Source of the DNA: an uncultured Collinsella sp.
Lineage (GTDB): Bacteria; Actinomycetota; Coriobacteriia; Coriobacteriales; Coriobacteriaceae
Length of the DNA: 47,832 nucleotides
NCBI GenBank assembly: GCA_900539035.1
Contig: UQAU01000016.1
Coordinates: 1-47,832 of the forward strand
Direction of reading: 5' to 3'
A program made the translations under genes and the position numbers. The notes beneath the pieces are model-generated. The model searched no databases, had not been told where the DNA came from, and was given only the letters and a program-made list of their open reading frames with translations. Numbering within the stretch: position 1 is the stretch's first letter; each line of letters begins with the position of its first letter. Below, one piece after another: positions 27,803-35,809 of the stretch.

Positions 27803-27845
27803 AAAAAGCCGAGGTCTCAGTGCGAGGCCTCGGCTTTTATTTTGT
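27803..27845. terminator. Bidirectional terminator between convergent genes
   Basis: AAAAAAGCCGAGG pairs with CCTCGGCTTTT. A-tract and T-tract on the two sides allow termination from both directions, between the amidohydrolase and the minus-strand gene at 27861. Confidence 0.9.
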
Positions 27846-27860
27846 CCTATGGCGTGGCGG

Positions 27861-28334
27861 CTACGAGCGCGTTTCCATCTTGGCGTGGCACTTGGGGCAG
27901 GTGACGCGGATCTTGCCCTTGCCCTTGGGGACGGAGAGCATCTGACCGCAATTGGGGCACTTGAGGTATGCCGTGGTCTTGCGACCCTTCCACATCTTCT
28001 TGGCCGTGCGCTTGGCACGCTCAAAATCTTCCTTACTGGTGCCGGCCGCGCGTGAGGTGCTGGCCGCTGCAGCGCCACCGCCCAAGCTGGCGACGAACTT
28101 ACCTAGGCCGGGGACGTTCGCGGTCGCGGCGACAAAAGCCTCGTTCTCCTTGCGACGTGCATCGATGTTTTTGGACAGGCCGCGCAGCACGCCGAGCACG
28201 ATCACGGCGATGGCGATCCAGCTGAGCCACTGGATGCGGGCTATCGATCCGATCATCGCGATGACGATGCCGGCAAAACCCATTACGATGGTGAGCTCGT
28301 CAGCGCCATTGCGACCCTTCATAAAGTCATTCAT
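27861..28334 (-). CDS. Small membrane protein with C-terminal zinc ribbon
   Basis: This 157-residue protein has two close TM helices (about 16-33 and 37-54), a basic/Ala-rich linker and a C-terminal zinc ribbon formed by CPNCGQML and CPKCHAKM (about residues 125-152). The domain order suggests a membrane-anchored cytoplasmic zinc ribbon. I do not recognise a characterised homologue. ATG 28334 (MNDFMKGR) follows GAAAGGCAA; an upstream ATG at 28364 lacks a site. It ends at a terminator shared with the amidohydrolase. Coding is likely from clear codon bias. Confidence 0.8.
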   Translation of the reverse strand: MNDFMKGRNGADELTIVMGFAGIVIAMIGSIARIQWLSWIAIAVIVLGVLRGLSKNIDARRKENEAFVAATANVPGLGKFVASLGGGAAAASTSRAAGTSKEDFERAKRTAKKMWKGRKTTAYLKCPNCGQMLSVPKGKGKIRVTCPKCHAKMETRS

Positions 28335-28389
28335 GCAAATTGCCTTTCGTTTGATATGCTGCACGCCTTTATACCCGATTTAGAGCAAG

Positions 28390-28472
28390 GGGGACAGGTT
28401 AATCTGCATCAAGGTGGTGCAAACATACCTGTCCCCGGAACACCAAGACGGTGCAAAGAAGTCTGTCCCCAA
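28390..28472. repeat. GGGGACAGG...CCTGTCCCC hairpin plus an extra half arm
   Basis: GGGGACAGGTT (28390-28400) is inverted as ACCTGTCCCC (28427-28436), with inner TGCATCA/TGGTGCA arms, forming a 47-bp hairpin. A further right-arm copy, GGTGCAAAGAAGTCTGTCCCC-like, lies at 28452-28472. Arms match the outer element at 38138-38261. Confidence 0.8.
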
Positions 28473-28480
28473 TGCCCCAA

Positions 28481-28753
28481 TTACTTGGAGAGCTTGTCGA
28501 CGACGCGTTCGATCTCGGCGAGCTTGGCGGCTTTGAGGTCTTCGTCGCCCGATTCGATTGCCGAAGTCACGCAGCCCTCGATATGCGCCTTGAGCACGTC
28601 GGCGTTAATGCGCGCGAGGAGCGCCTGTGTGGCCATGAGCTGTGTGGAAATGTCGACGCAATAGCGGTCCTCATCGACCATCCGCAAGATGCCGTCGATC
28701 TGGCCGCGTGCCGTCTTGAGCATGCGGGTCACCGATTTATGGTCTGCCATCAT
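28481..28753 (-). CDS. csoR: CsoR-family copper-sensing repressor
   Basis: This 90-residue all-helical DUF156 repressor has the Cu(I) ligands of CsoR: Cys in YCVDI (residue 32), His in AHIEGC (57) and Cys61 of the same motif. In CsoR, Cu(I) binding releases the operator and derepresses export genes. It is the last of three genes on this strand after copA and copZ, and a typical CsoR operator stands before copA (31565-31581). The start is at the first of two tandem ATGs (28753), with GAGGA upstream; start at the second would remove one residue. Confidence 0.92.
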   Translation of the reverse strand: MMADHKSVTRMLKTARGQIDGILRMVDEDRYCVDISTQLMATQALLARINADVLKAHIEGCVTSAIESGDEDLKAAKLAEIERVVDKLSK

Positions 28754-28797
28754 GGCGGGTCCTCGTTTCTGGTCGGGGGAGGGGTACGCGCGGGTCG

Positions 28798-29019
28798 TTA
28801 TGCGGCGGTCACTGAAAGGGCGTGGAACTTCTCGCCCGCGGCCTCGACAGCGGCGGCGAGCTGCTCGGCGGTCACGGTGTCGGCGCACTCCACCTGGACG
28901 GTCTGGGTCTCGTGATCGGCGTCGGCGTCGGTCACGCCGGCCACGTTGAGCAACGCCGTCTCGACGGTGGCGTCGCAGTGGCCGCACATGAGGCCGGAAG
29001 TCTTGATTGTATAACGCAT
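28798..29019 (-). CDS. copZ: Copper chaperone, heavy-metal-associated domain protein
   Basis: This 73-residue HMA-domain protein has a CxxC-type metal loop in GLMCGHCDATVETAL (Cys12 and Cys15). CopZ-type chaperones hand Cu(I) to CopA. The ATG at 29019 follows AGAGGAATACCC; the frame is open further upstream but without a site. It sits between copA and csoR on the same strand with 147 and 44 nt gaps. The loop reads MCGHC rather than the usual MTCxxC, which still supplies both thiolates. Confidence 0.9.
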   Translation of the reverse strand: MRYTIKTSGLMCGHCDATVETALLNVAGVTDADADHETQTVQVECADTVTAEQLAAAVEAAGEKFHALSVTAA

Positions 29020-29166
29020 GGGTATTCCTCTCTGTTGTGTCGGCTTTCCCAGGCACCCGACCTTGACCTTCAAACCGTCGCTCGCGTACCAAAGTACGCG
29101 TCGCTCCTCTTTCAGGCCAATCTCGGGCACCTGGAAAACCCGCTCTAAATGGACGTAATGGTGAGC

Positions 29167-31506
29167 CTATTTTGCCACTTTCGGCTTAAAGGTTCGCAGG
29201 CGCAGCGCGTTACTTACGACGCAGACGCTCGACAGGCTCATGGCCGCGGCGCCAAACATCGGCGAGAGTTGCCATCCGGTGAGCGGGAAGAACACGCCCG
29301 CCGCCAGCGGAATGCCGATGCCGTTGTAGAACAGCGCCCAGAATAGGTCCTGCTTGATGTTGCGGATCGTGGCGCGCGAAAGCTCGATGGCGCGGGCAAC
29401 GTCCATGAGATCGCTGCGCATGAGCACCACATCTGCCCCCTCCTTGGCGATGTCGGCGCCGGTGCCGATGGCAAGACCCACGTCGGCGCGCGCCAGGGCG
29501 GGGGAGTCGTTGATGCCGTCGCCCACCATGGCGACCTTGCCGCCCGCATCCTGCAGTTCGCGCACGTGGCGCTCCTTGTCGGCGGGGAGGACGTCGGCGA
29601 TGACCTGCTTGCTGTTCAGTCCCACGCGGCGGGCGATTGCTTCGGCCGTCACACGGTTGTCGCCGGTGAGCATGCGCACGTCGACGCCGAGCTTGCGGAG
29701 CGCGGTGATGGCCTCGGCGCTCGTCTCTTTGACCTCGTCAGCCACGGCGATGGTACCGACGAGCTCGCCGTTCTTGGCAAAGAACAGCGGTGTTTTGCCT
29801 TCGGAGGCAAATTGCTCGGCAAGGCCCGCGGGCACGGTAACGCCCAGCTCGTCCATCAGGCGCACGTTGCCGGCGGCGATGACATTCTGTCCCTCGCGCG
29901 CCGTAACGCCACGACCAGGCACGGCGGCAAAGTCCTCGACCATGCGCGCGACAATTCCGCGCGCCTCGCACTCGGCCATAATCGCCTCGGCCAGCGGGTG
30001 CTCGCTTGAGCGCTCCAGCGCAGCGGCCAGCTTGAGCAGCGCCTTTTCGCTCATGGCGGGCGAGCCGTCGGCGCGCGCGGCAACCACAATATCGGTCACG
30101 GCCGGCTTGCCGCGGGTGACGGTGCCCGTCTTATCAAGCACCACGGTGCCCACGCTGCGCAGGTTCTCCAGCGCCTCGGCGCTCTTAAACAGGATGCCCA
30201 TTTCGGCGCCCTTGCCGGTGCCCACCATGATGGCGACGGGCGTGGCCAGGCCGAGTGCACACGGACAGCTGATCACCAACACGGCCACGGCGGAGGTGAG
30301 CGCCTCGTTTATGCTGCCGGTCAGTGCCATCCACACCGCAAAGGTCACGGCCGAGATCGCGAACACCACGGGCACGAACACGCCGGCGACCTTGTCGGCC
30401 ATGCGGGCGATGGGCGCCTTGGTGGCGTTGGCGTCCTCGACGAGCTTGATGATCTTGGCAAGCGATGTCTCGGCGCCCACACGTGTGGCGCGGAAGGTAA
30501 ACGAACCGGTGCGGTTGACGGTGGCGGCGTTGACGGTGTCGCCGGCGGTCTTTTCCACGGGGATGGACTCGCCGGTGAGCGCGCTCTCGTCCACGGCCGA
30601 GCTGCCCTCGAGCACCACGCCATCGACGGGGATGGACTCGCCGGGGCGCACGCGCAGGACCTGGCCGGGAAGGATGGCGTCGACGTCCACAGTGGTCTCG
30701 GTGCCGTCCTCTGCCACGACAGTCGCGGTCTTGGGTGCCAGGTCGATGAGCGCCTCGATAGCGCCGCCGGTCTTGGACTTGCTGCGCGTCTCGAGATATT
30801 TGCCCACGGTGACGAGCGACAGGATCGTGCCAGCGCTCTCAAAATACAGATTGTCCATGCCTGTCATCATGGCTTCGTGGACCTGACCCGCGGCTAGCTG
30901 GTCGGCCATGATGAACATGGCGTAGAGCGACCAGGCGATGGAAGCGGTGGCGCCCACGGCAATAAGGGCGTCCATGGTGGGCGCGCCGTGCGCGAGCGAT
31001 TTAAACCCGTTGATAAAGTACGCGTCGTTGACATAGACGATGGGGATGAGCAGGACGAGCTCAGTGAGGGCGAGCGTCGTGCTGTGGGAATGGTCGGTGA
31101 AAATGCTGGGCAGCGGCCAGCCGAGCATGTGCCCCATGCCTATGTAGAACAGCGGGATGAGGAATACGATCGAGACGATGAGGCGGGTGCGCATGGCAGA
31201 GGCGGCGGCCTCCAACTTTTTGGTCGGCGACTCCATATGGGCGGCGCCGGACCTGGCTTGCTCACTTCCGCTTTGGACAGCGTCGGTGCCCGTGCTGATG
31301 GGCGAGGCCGAGTAGCCTGCGCGGTCGACGGCGGTGCAGATATCGTCGGGGGAGACCTGCGCAGGGTCGTAGTCCACCAGCATAGAGCCGGCGAGCAGAT
31401 TGACCGCGACGCTCTCGACGCCGTCGAGCTTGCTGACGGTACGGTCCACGTGCGCTTGGCACGCGGCGCACGTCATGCCGCCCACGTCAAACTTATCTTG
31501 AGCCAC
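29167..31506 (-). CDS. copA: Copper-exporting P1B-type ATPase
   Basis: This 779-residue membrane pump exports Cu(I). It has one N-terminal HMA domain with GMTCAACQAHV (Cys13, Cys16), eight predicted TM helices, and the intramembrane CPCALGLATP metal motif. The phosphorylation site DKTGT, the nucleotide-domain HP in SEHPLAEA and the hinge MVGDGINDSPAL follow. The start is GTG 31506 with AAGGAG six nt upstream. It heads the copA-copZ-csoR cluster and is preceded by a CsoR operator overlapping its promoter. Only one HMA domain, while several homologues have two. CPC points to copper or silver. Confidence 0.96.
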   Translation of the reverse strand: MAQDKFDVGGMTCAACQAHVDRTVSKLDGVESVAVNLLAGSMLVDYDPAQVSPDDICTAVDRAGYSASPISTGTDAVQSGSEQARSGAAHMESPTKKLEAAASAMRTRLIVSIVFLIPLFYIGMGHMLGWPLPSIFTDHSHSTTLALTELVLLIPIVYVNDAYFINGFKSLAHGAPTMDALIAVGATASIAWSLYAMFIMADQLAAGQVHEAMMTGMDNLYFESAGTILSLVTVGKYLETRSKSKTGGAIEALIDLAPKTATVVAEDGTETTVDVDAILPGQVLRVRPGESIPVDGVVLEGSSAVDESALTGESIPVEKTAGDTVNAATVNRTGSFTFRATRVGAETSLAKIIKLVEDANATKAPIARMADKVAGVFVPVVFAISAVTFAVWMALTGSINEALTSAVAVLVISCPCALGLATPVAIMVGTGKGAEMGILFKSAEALENLRSVGTVVLDKTGTVTRGKPAVTDIVVAARADGSPAMSEKALLKLAAALERSSEHPLAEAIMAECEARGIVARMVEDFAAVPGRGVTAREGQNVIAAGNVRLMDELGVTVPAGLAEQFASEGKTPLFFAKNGELVGTIAVADEVKETSAEAITALRKLGVDVRMLTGDNRVTAEAIARRVGLNSKQVIADVLPADKERHVRELQDAGGKVAMVGDGINDSPALARADVGLAIGTGADIAKEGADVVLMRSDLMDVARAIELSRATIRNIKQDLFWALFYNGIGIPLAAGVFFPLTGWQLSPMFGAAAMSLSSVCVVSNALRLRTFKPKVAK

Positions 31507-31553
31507 GGCTTCTCCTTTCTGTAGTTTGGTGTTGGAATTGTTAACCTGCCGAT

Positions 31554-31584
31554 ACTATACACCCATACCCCCTGGGGGTGTCCA
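31554..31584 (-). promoter_or_regulatory. copA promoter with CsoR operator
   Basis: ATACCCCC-T-GGGGGTGT (31565-31581) matches the G/C-tract dyad recognised by CsoR repressors. On the minus strand a -10 TATAGT (31559-31554) and a -35-like TGGACA (31584-31579) bracket it with 19-nt spacing, so bound CsoR would block polymerase. The G-tract operator is established for the family; the promoter boxes are my reading. Confidence 0.8.
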
Positions 31585-31658
31585 GTGGAGATTGAAATGT
31601 ATGTCATTCTGTTATTGGCCGAGGTGATAGCCAGGTCGGCGGACCGTAGCCGGTCTAA

Positions 31659-31961
31659 TGTCTCAATCTGTAACAACTAGACCCGTTTTTATCGAGTAAC
31701 TGTTACAAATCTAGACATTACATCGAGCCACAACTTAACGTCTCAATCTGTAACATCTGAGGACCGTTTTGCCTGCTAGATGTTACAGATCGAGACAAAC
31801 CATTAGAGGGTAACCTGAACATCTCGATTTGTAACAGTAAGACCGATATTTGGGTCCTAGTTGTTACAGATTGAGATGTTGTCTCGGGGGGGGGGTGGGG
31901 CTTGTCTCGTTCTGTAACATCTAGACCCGTATCTGCCGAGCTAGTATTACAGATCGAGACA
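31659..31961. repeat. Array of four 59-bp palindromic elements
   Basis: Copies at 31659-31717, 31739-31797, 31820-31878 and 31903-31961 start 80, 81 and 83 bp apart. The loop cores (ACCCGTTTTTA, GGACCGTTTTGC, GACCGATATTTGG, ACCCGTATCTGC) are all reversed relative to the 14.8-kb array. The larger last step coincides with a run of ten G at 31886-31895. The array lies between the copA promoter and the end of the kinase gene. Right arms of copies 1 and 4 carry mismatches. Confidence 0.93.
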
Positions 31962-32002
31962 ATTGCCGGGGAGGGGTCCCGTCACGGCAAGACGCCCACC
32001 GC

Positions 32003-34087
32003 CTAGATACAGAACCCAGGGATCACACAGGTTCGCTTATTTGGCTTTTCCGCAGGCGTTGCGTACGTAAAGACGTCGCCGTCGTGTCCCACGCGATTCA
32101 AATAGAGCGTGCCTTCGGTCTCCGATGAGTCGGGGCTCACCGTGCGCTCCCACCAGCAGGTGTCCTTGCCCTTCCACTGGCGGACCATCGTCTCGTTCGT
32201 GGAATACGGGCTCACCTTGAGCTCGCGGAAGAGCTGGTACTCCTTGCCCTCGCCGTTGTAGATGTCTGCCAGGTAGTGATAGTCCTTGGCAAACGAATAG
32301 GGCGGTTGCGTACCGCACAGCTCGACCATGGCGGGCAGCCAAAGGGTTGCGGGCAACTCGCTCAGACACGATGCGCTGTTGGCGGCACCCACATTGTTCG
32401 AGACCTTCTTGACCCCTTTAATGAGTGCGCGCAACTCGTTGGGCAGCAGCTTAAGGCCGTCGCCGTTGAGCCATTCCCGCAGCTCGCAATCTGCCCAGCC
32501 GGCGCTCGGCGGTTCAGCCGCAGCGTTGCGCTCGGCAATACCCGCGTCGAACATAAACGTCAGTCCGGCCTTGCCCGTACCGTCTAGAAGCTCGTCGTGG
32601 CGGATGCCCACGAGCTGCGCGCCAACCTGCTGCCCGTTGGTGAGCGTGACACGCTTGGTACACGGATAGGGGATATGCCCATCGGCATCGAGCAGGTGAT
32701 AGCGCTTGGCAATCTCGCGTGCCTCGCTACGGGTCTCGGCGGCCTTAATCTTGAGCGAAATCTCCTGCAGCTGATCCCAAGTGTAGTCGTCAAGCGAACC
32801 GCGGATGCCGTCCAGGTAGTCGGGGATGCCAAAGCCATGGGTCGCCGCCCCAATGACGCTGAGCCCCGCAACGGCTGCAACGACGCCACCGATAATAAAG
32901 CGGCGGCGGGTCATGGCATCGTGCCGGGCCTGCTCCAGGATCTCTCGTGCGCGCTCACCGGCGACGTCGACCTTAAGGTGCGTGCCGGAGTCGATGTCGA
33001 TTGCGGCGTCACTGCCCGCGCCTTCGCGGCCCTCGGATTCGGCATCGGTGAGGTATGCCGAGAGCACCTCGAGCATCTGCTGCTCGGTGGGACGATCGCA
33101 CTGCTCGACTGAGAGACCCTTCATGATGATTTGGACGAGCGCTTCATCGCCCTCGCAGCGCGGCTCGAGCGGTGCCGGCTTGGTCTTGGTCTTTACGAGA
33201 TAGAACGAGCCGGTTGCAGCGGCGTCCGTCGACTCAAAGTCAAACGGTTTGCGACCGCTGTAGAGCTGGTACAGAATGCTCGAAAGCGCATAGACATCGA
33301 TTGCCGGCGAACGGCGAAGGGCCGCGATGCCTTCGATATCCTGCGTGAGCATCTCGGGCGCGGCGTATGCGGGCGTGGCAAAGCGCCAGATGTCGGCGCG
33401 CCGGGTGATCGTGTCGTCGCCGAGAGCCATGGTCGCGGAGCCCATGTCGATGAGGCAGGGGTCAAAGGAACAATCAGCAATCTGCTGCTCGAGCGTTCGG
33501 CTGGTGGTGCGGAACATGATATTGGCAGGCGACAGGTCGCGATGGATGACCGGATTCACGAGGCCTTGGGTCATCAAGAGCGCACGAAGCACGGCGTTTC
33601 CGACGGCGGCGACCATCTGGGTGGTCAGCCCGCCCGAGGCGTCGTGCGGAAGCAGGGGCAGCGCCTGCTTGAGTGAGGTGCCCTCGACCCACTCCATGAG
33701 GATGAGCGGGTCGTCCTCGCATGAACCGTAGCCATAGACGCGCGGAAATCCGCGCAGGTACGAGACGGTACACAGATGACGGTACTCCTCGAACAGCGCG
33801 GCGGTGTTGGCCAGGTGAGCGGCCGATTGCTCGGCGGAGCGGTCGGGGGCTTGGCCGGAAAGGACGGCGTTGTCCTTGAGTAGCTTGACGGCAAAGACCT
33901 CGCCGCTCGTGTTGGTCGCGCGCAGCACGTGCCCGATGTTGCCGTTGTTGCGGTGGGCCGTCTGGAGAATAAGCGTCATAAACCGACGCTTGGCCTCGTC
34001 CTCGGCGCTGGGGTCGACCGCCACGGCGGTGTCGAACGTGTCAAGACGGATGAGTTTGTCGCCATAGGCGCTATTGGTAGTATCCAT
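32003..34087 (-). CDS. Membrane Ser/Thr protein kinase with extracytoplasmic DUF6273-like domain
   Basis: This 694-residue protein has an N-terminal protein kinase domain (about 45-370) with ATP-site Lys68, a catalytic loop HRDLSPAN (182-189) and metal motif DMG (214-216) in place of DFG. APEML follows. After a charged linker, one TM helix (about 401-425) leads to an extracellular part of about 270 residues. Its end, VFTYATPAEK...CVIPGFCI, resembles DUF6273 domains of Clostridia and Actinobacteria. ATG 34087 follows AAAGGAACGCC. The next gene upstream on the same strand encodes an FHA protein, the usual reader of phosphothreonine. An external signal is presumably sensed. Confidence 0.85.
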   Translation of the reverse strand: MDTTNSAYGDKLIRLDTFDTAVAVDPSAEDEAKRRFMTLILQTAHRNNGNIGHVLRATNTSGEVFAVKLLKDNAVLSGQAPDRSAEQSAAHLANTAALFEEYRHLCTVSYLRGFPRVYGYGSCEDDPLILMEWVEGTSLKQALPLLPHDASGGLTTQMVAAVGNAVLRALLMTQGLVNPVIHRDLSPANIMFRTTSRTLEQQIADCSFDPCLIDMGSATMALGDDTITRRADIWRFATPAYAAPEMLTQDIEGIAALRRSPAIDVYALSSILYQLYSGRKPFDFESTDAAATGSFYLVKTKTKPAPLEPRCEGDEALVQIIMKGLSVEQCDRPTEQQMLEVLSAYLTDAESEGREGAGSDAAIDIDSGTHLKVDVAGERAREILEQARHDAMTRRRFIIGGVVAAVAGLSVIGAATHGFGIPDYLDGIRGSLDDYTWDQLQEISLKIKAAETRSEAREIAKRYHLLDADGHIPYPCTKRVTLTNGQQVGAQLVGIRHDELLDGTGKAGLTFMFDAGIAERNAAAEPPSAGWADCELREWLNGDGLKLLPNELRALIKGVKKVSNNVGAANSASCLSELPATLWLPAMVELCGTQPPYSFAKDYHYLADIYNGEGKEYQLFRELKVSPYSTNETMVRQWKGKDTCWWERTVSPDSSETEGTLYLNRVGHDGDVFTYATPAEKPNKRTCVIPGFCI

Positions 34088-34258
34088 GGCGTTCCTTTGT
34101 CTGGCATGGGTTGCCGCACGCATACGTGAGCAGTGCGGATATCGGTAAAGTACCATGATAGCCGCACTGCCCACGTATACCGCTGAGTATTGTCGTTTGC
34201 GACGCAGAAGGTAGAAGACGAAAGACGGACGGCGGCCGTCTTTCGATCGCCGTCCGCG

Positions 34259-35221
34259 CTAGTCCACAATGACAAGGAATGTCGTGTAGAGACCCAGATG
34301 GAGCCTGTCGCTGTTTTCGATTTCTACTGGGGGATAGATCTTGCCGGGCTCGCGTTGGTTGCGCGGCGGCTCAATCACAATATCGCCGTCGCCTGCACCC
34401 GATTCGAGTACCGTGCCGTTGGTCGATCCAAGGCCCTGGGCGTACCAGTGCTCACCCTCAAGCCAAATGCGAAGATGCTCGCGCGATGCGTCGGCGCCCA
34501 CATCGGTGATGCTGGGCGAGGTTTTGGGCAAAGAACCAATCACGGTGCCGCGCGGATCGCGTGTGAGGGGATGGATTTGCATGTCGGCGCAGTTGTCGGC
34601 ATGGGTTCTGAGCAGACCGAGGTTGGGGGCGACGGTGCGCGGCTGCTCCAGGCTGCTCATAAAGCCACGTCCGACGGTAGTTTCGGTGGTGCCAAAGTGC
34701 CCGCCCGTCTTGCTGTCGCAAAAGCGCTCGACGGTGGCCACGCCCTGAACGGGATCGGCGAGCGCCCCCGTTGCCACAAAGAGCATAAGGTAAAGCGTGC
34801 TTTTCTCGCGCACGGCATTGCCGTCAAAGTTGTCGATGCGATTGAGGGCATTTGCATATAGGCGGCTGTCCAGCTTGTAGCTGGCGAGAGCCGACATCAT
34901 TTCGTTGGCGGCCGGACCGCGATAGTGCTCGGCGATTGCCTGATAGGCGGACTCGCCGCCGTCGAGCTTGCTGCAGATTGCCGCGGAAAGGTTGAGCGTG
35001 GTGACGGTAAAGTCGCTGTAGATGGCGGGCGCGCACTGGTCAGGCTTGCGATGAACGATGTAACGGGTGAGATACGAGCGGTTGGAAGAGCATTTCTCGA
35101 GCAGGGTGCTGCCGAGATAAGAGTTTCCATTGATGAGCATTCGGGCGATCTCGAGATGTTTAAGACCGCCGAACGAGCGAATATCGTTATAGAGGACCGA
35201 GCAAGGCGTCTCTGCTGCCAC
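34259..35221 (-). CDS. FHA-domain protein
   Basis: This 320-residue soluble protein has a C-terminal FHA domain (about 225-320) with the phosphothreonine-binding signature SREHL...GLGSTNGTVL. The helical N-terminal 200 residues match no family I know. FHA domains bind phosphothreonine, and the kinase gene follows 171 nt downstream on the same strand, so this is a likely substrate or partner of that kinase. GTG 35221 is chosen because AAAGGAGG is 5 nt upstream; a TTG at 35251 would place the ribosome site inside the gene. Confidence 0.85.
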   Translation of the reverse strand: MAAETPCSVLYNDIRSFGGLKHLEIARMLINGNSYLGSTLLEKCSSNRSYLTRYIVHRKPDQCAPAIYSDFTVTTLNLSAAICSKLDGGESAYQAIAEHYRGPAANEMMSALASYKLDSRLYANALNRIDNFDGNAVREKSTLYLMLFVATGALADPVQGVATVERFCDSKTGGHFGTTETTVGRGFMSSLEQPRTVAPNLGLLRTHADNCADMQIHPLTRDPRGTVIGSLPKTSPSITDVGADASREHLRIWLEGEHWYAQGLGSTNGTVLESGAGDGDIVIEPPRNQREPGKIYPPVEIENSDRLHLGLYTTFLVIVD

Positions 35222-35399
35222 GGATACCTCCTTTGATTGCTTCCTAGCCAATATGGCGATAGGAATTAATGGCCCCCGGTGGGCGACGTATTAAATGGCT
35301 GCGCAATATATAGTGTAACCAAAGCAACATTATAGGCCACATGTTCGAAATTGCAGGAAGACTGAGAGATTTGGTTTGGACTGGACGGAAATCCCCCTT

Positions 35400-35539
35400 T
35401 GTCTTGATCTATAACAATTGGGACCGATTTTGCTCGGCAACTGTTACAGATTGAGACGTTTGTGAACCGTGTCGACCGTTTGTCTCGATCTGTAACACGT
35501 AGAGGAAGATTTGCCCTGTAGATGTTACAGATTGAGACA
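35400..35539. repeat. Pair of 59-bp palindromic elements between divergent genes
   Basis: Copies at 35400-35458 and 35481-35539 start 81 bp apart. Arms are TGTCTTGATCTATAACA / TGTTACAGATTGAGACG and TGTCTCGATCTGTAACA / TGTTACAGATTGAGACA. Both loops are in the T-rich orientation. They lie between the divergently read FHA and helicase genes, so a pure terminator role does not fit. Confidence 0.92.
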
Positions 35540-35809
35540 ATCAGCCGGGCTCACCTCGTCCGCCTCGTCATCTGTGGTTTACGTGGGGGCATGCGAAGCA
35601 CGGGTATACTAACCGGCGGCGAATCTGCTCCATCGCTTAGAGCTGCTGCGTCTGGACGGCGCGTGATAGGGCTGCCAAAGCGATCGCCAGCGTGCTGAGC
35701 AACGTCCTCTCTGTGCGCACCCGTTTTTGTATGTATTAGCGCACTACCAAGCACGCCCGCGCGGCCGCATGCCGTGCCCATGACGCGTGCAGATAAGGAA
35801 CAACAACAT
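35540..35809 (+). promoter_or_regulatory. Probable long structured leader of the DEAD-box helicase gene
   Basis: No gene is visible. A -10-like TATACT (35605-35610) lies about 200 nt before the start codon. Between them are dyads ATCGCTT (35632-35638) with AAGCGAT (35678-35684), and GTGCGC (35713-35718) with GCGCAC (35739-35744). Long leaders are common on cold-induced helicase genes, but no -35 box or cold box was found. Confidence 0.35.
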
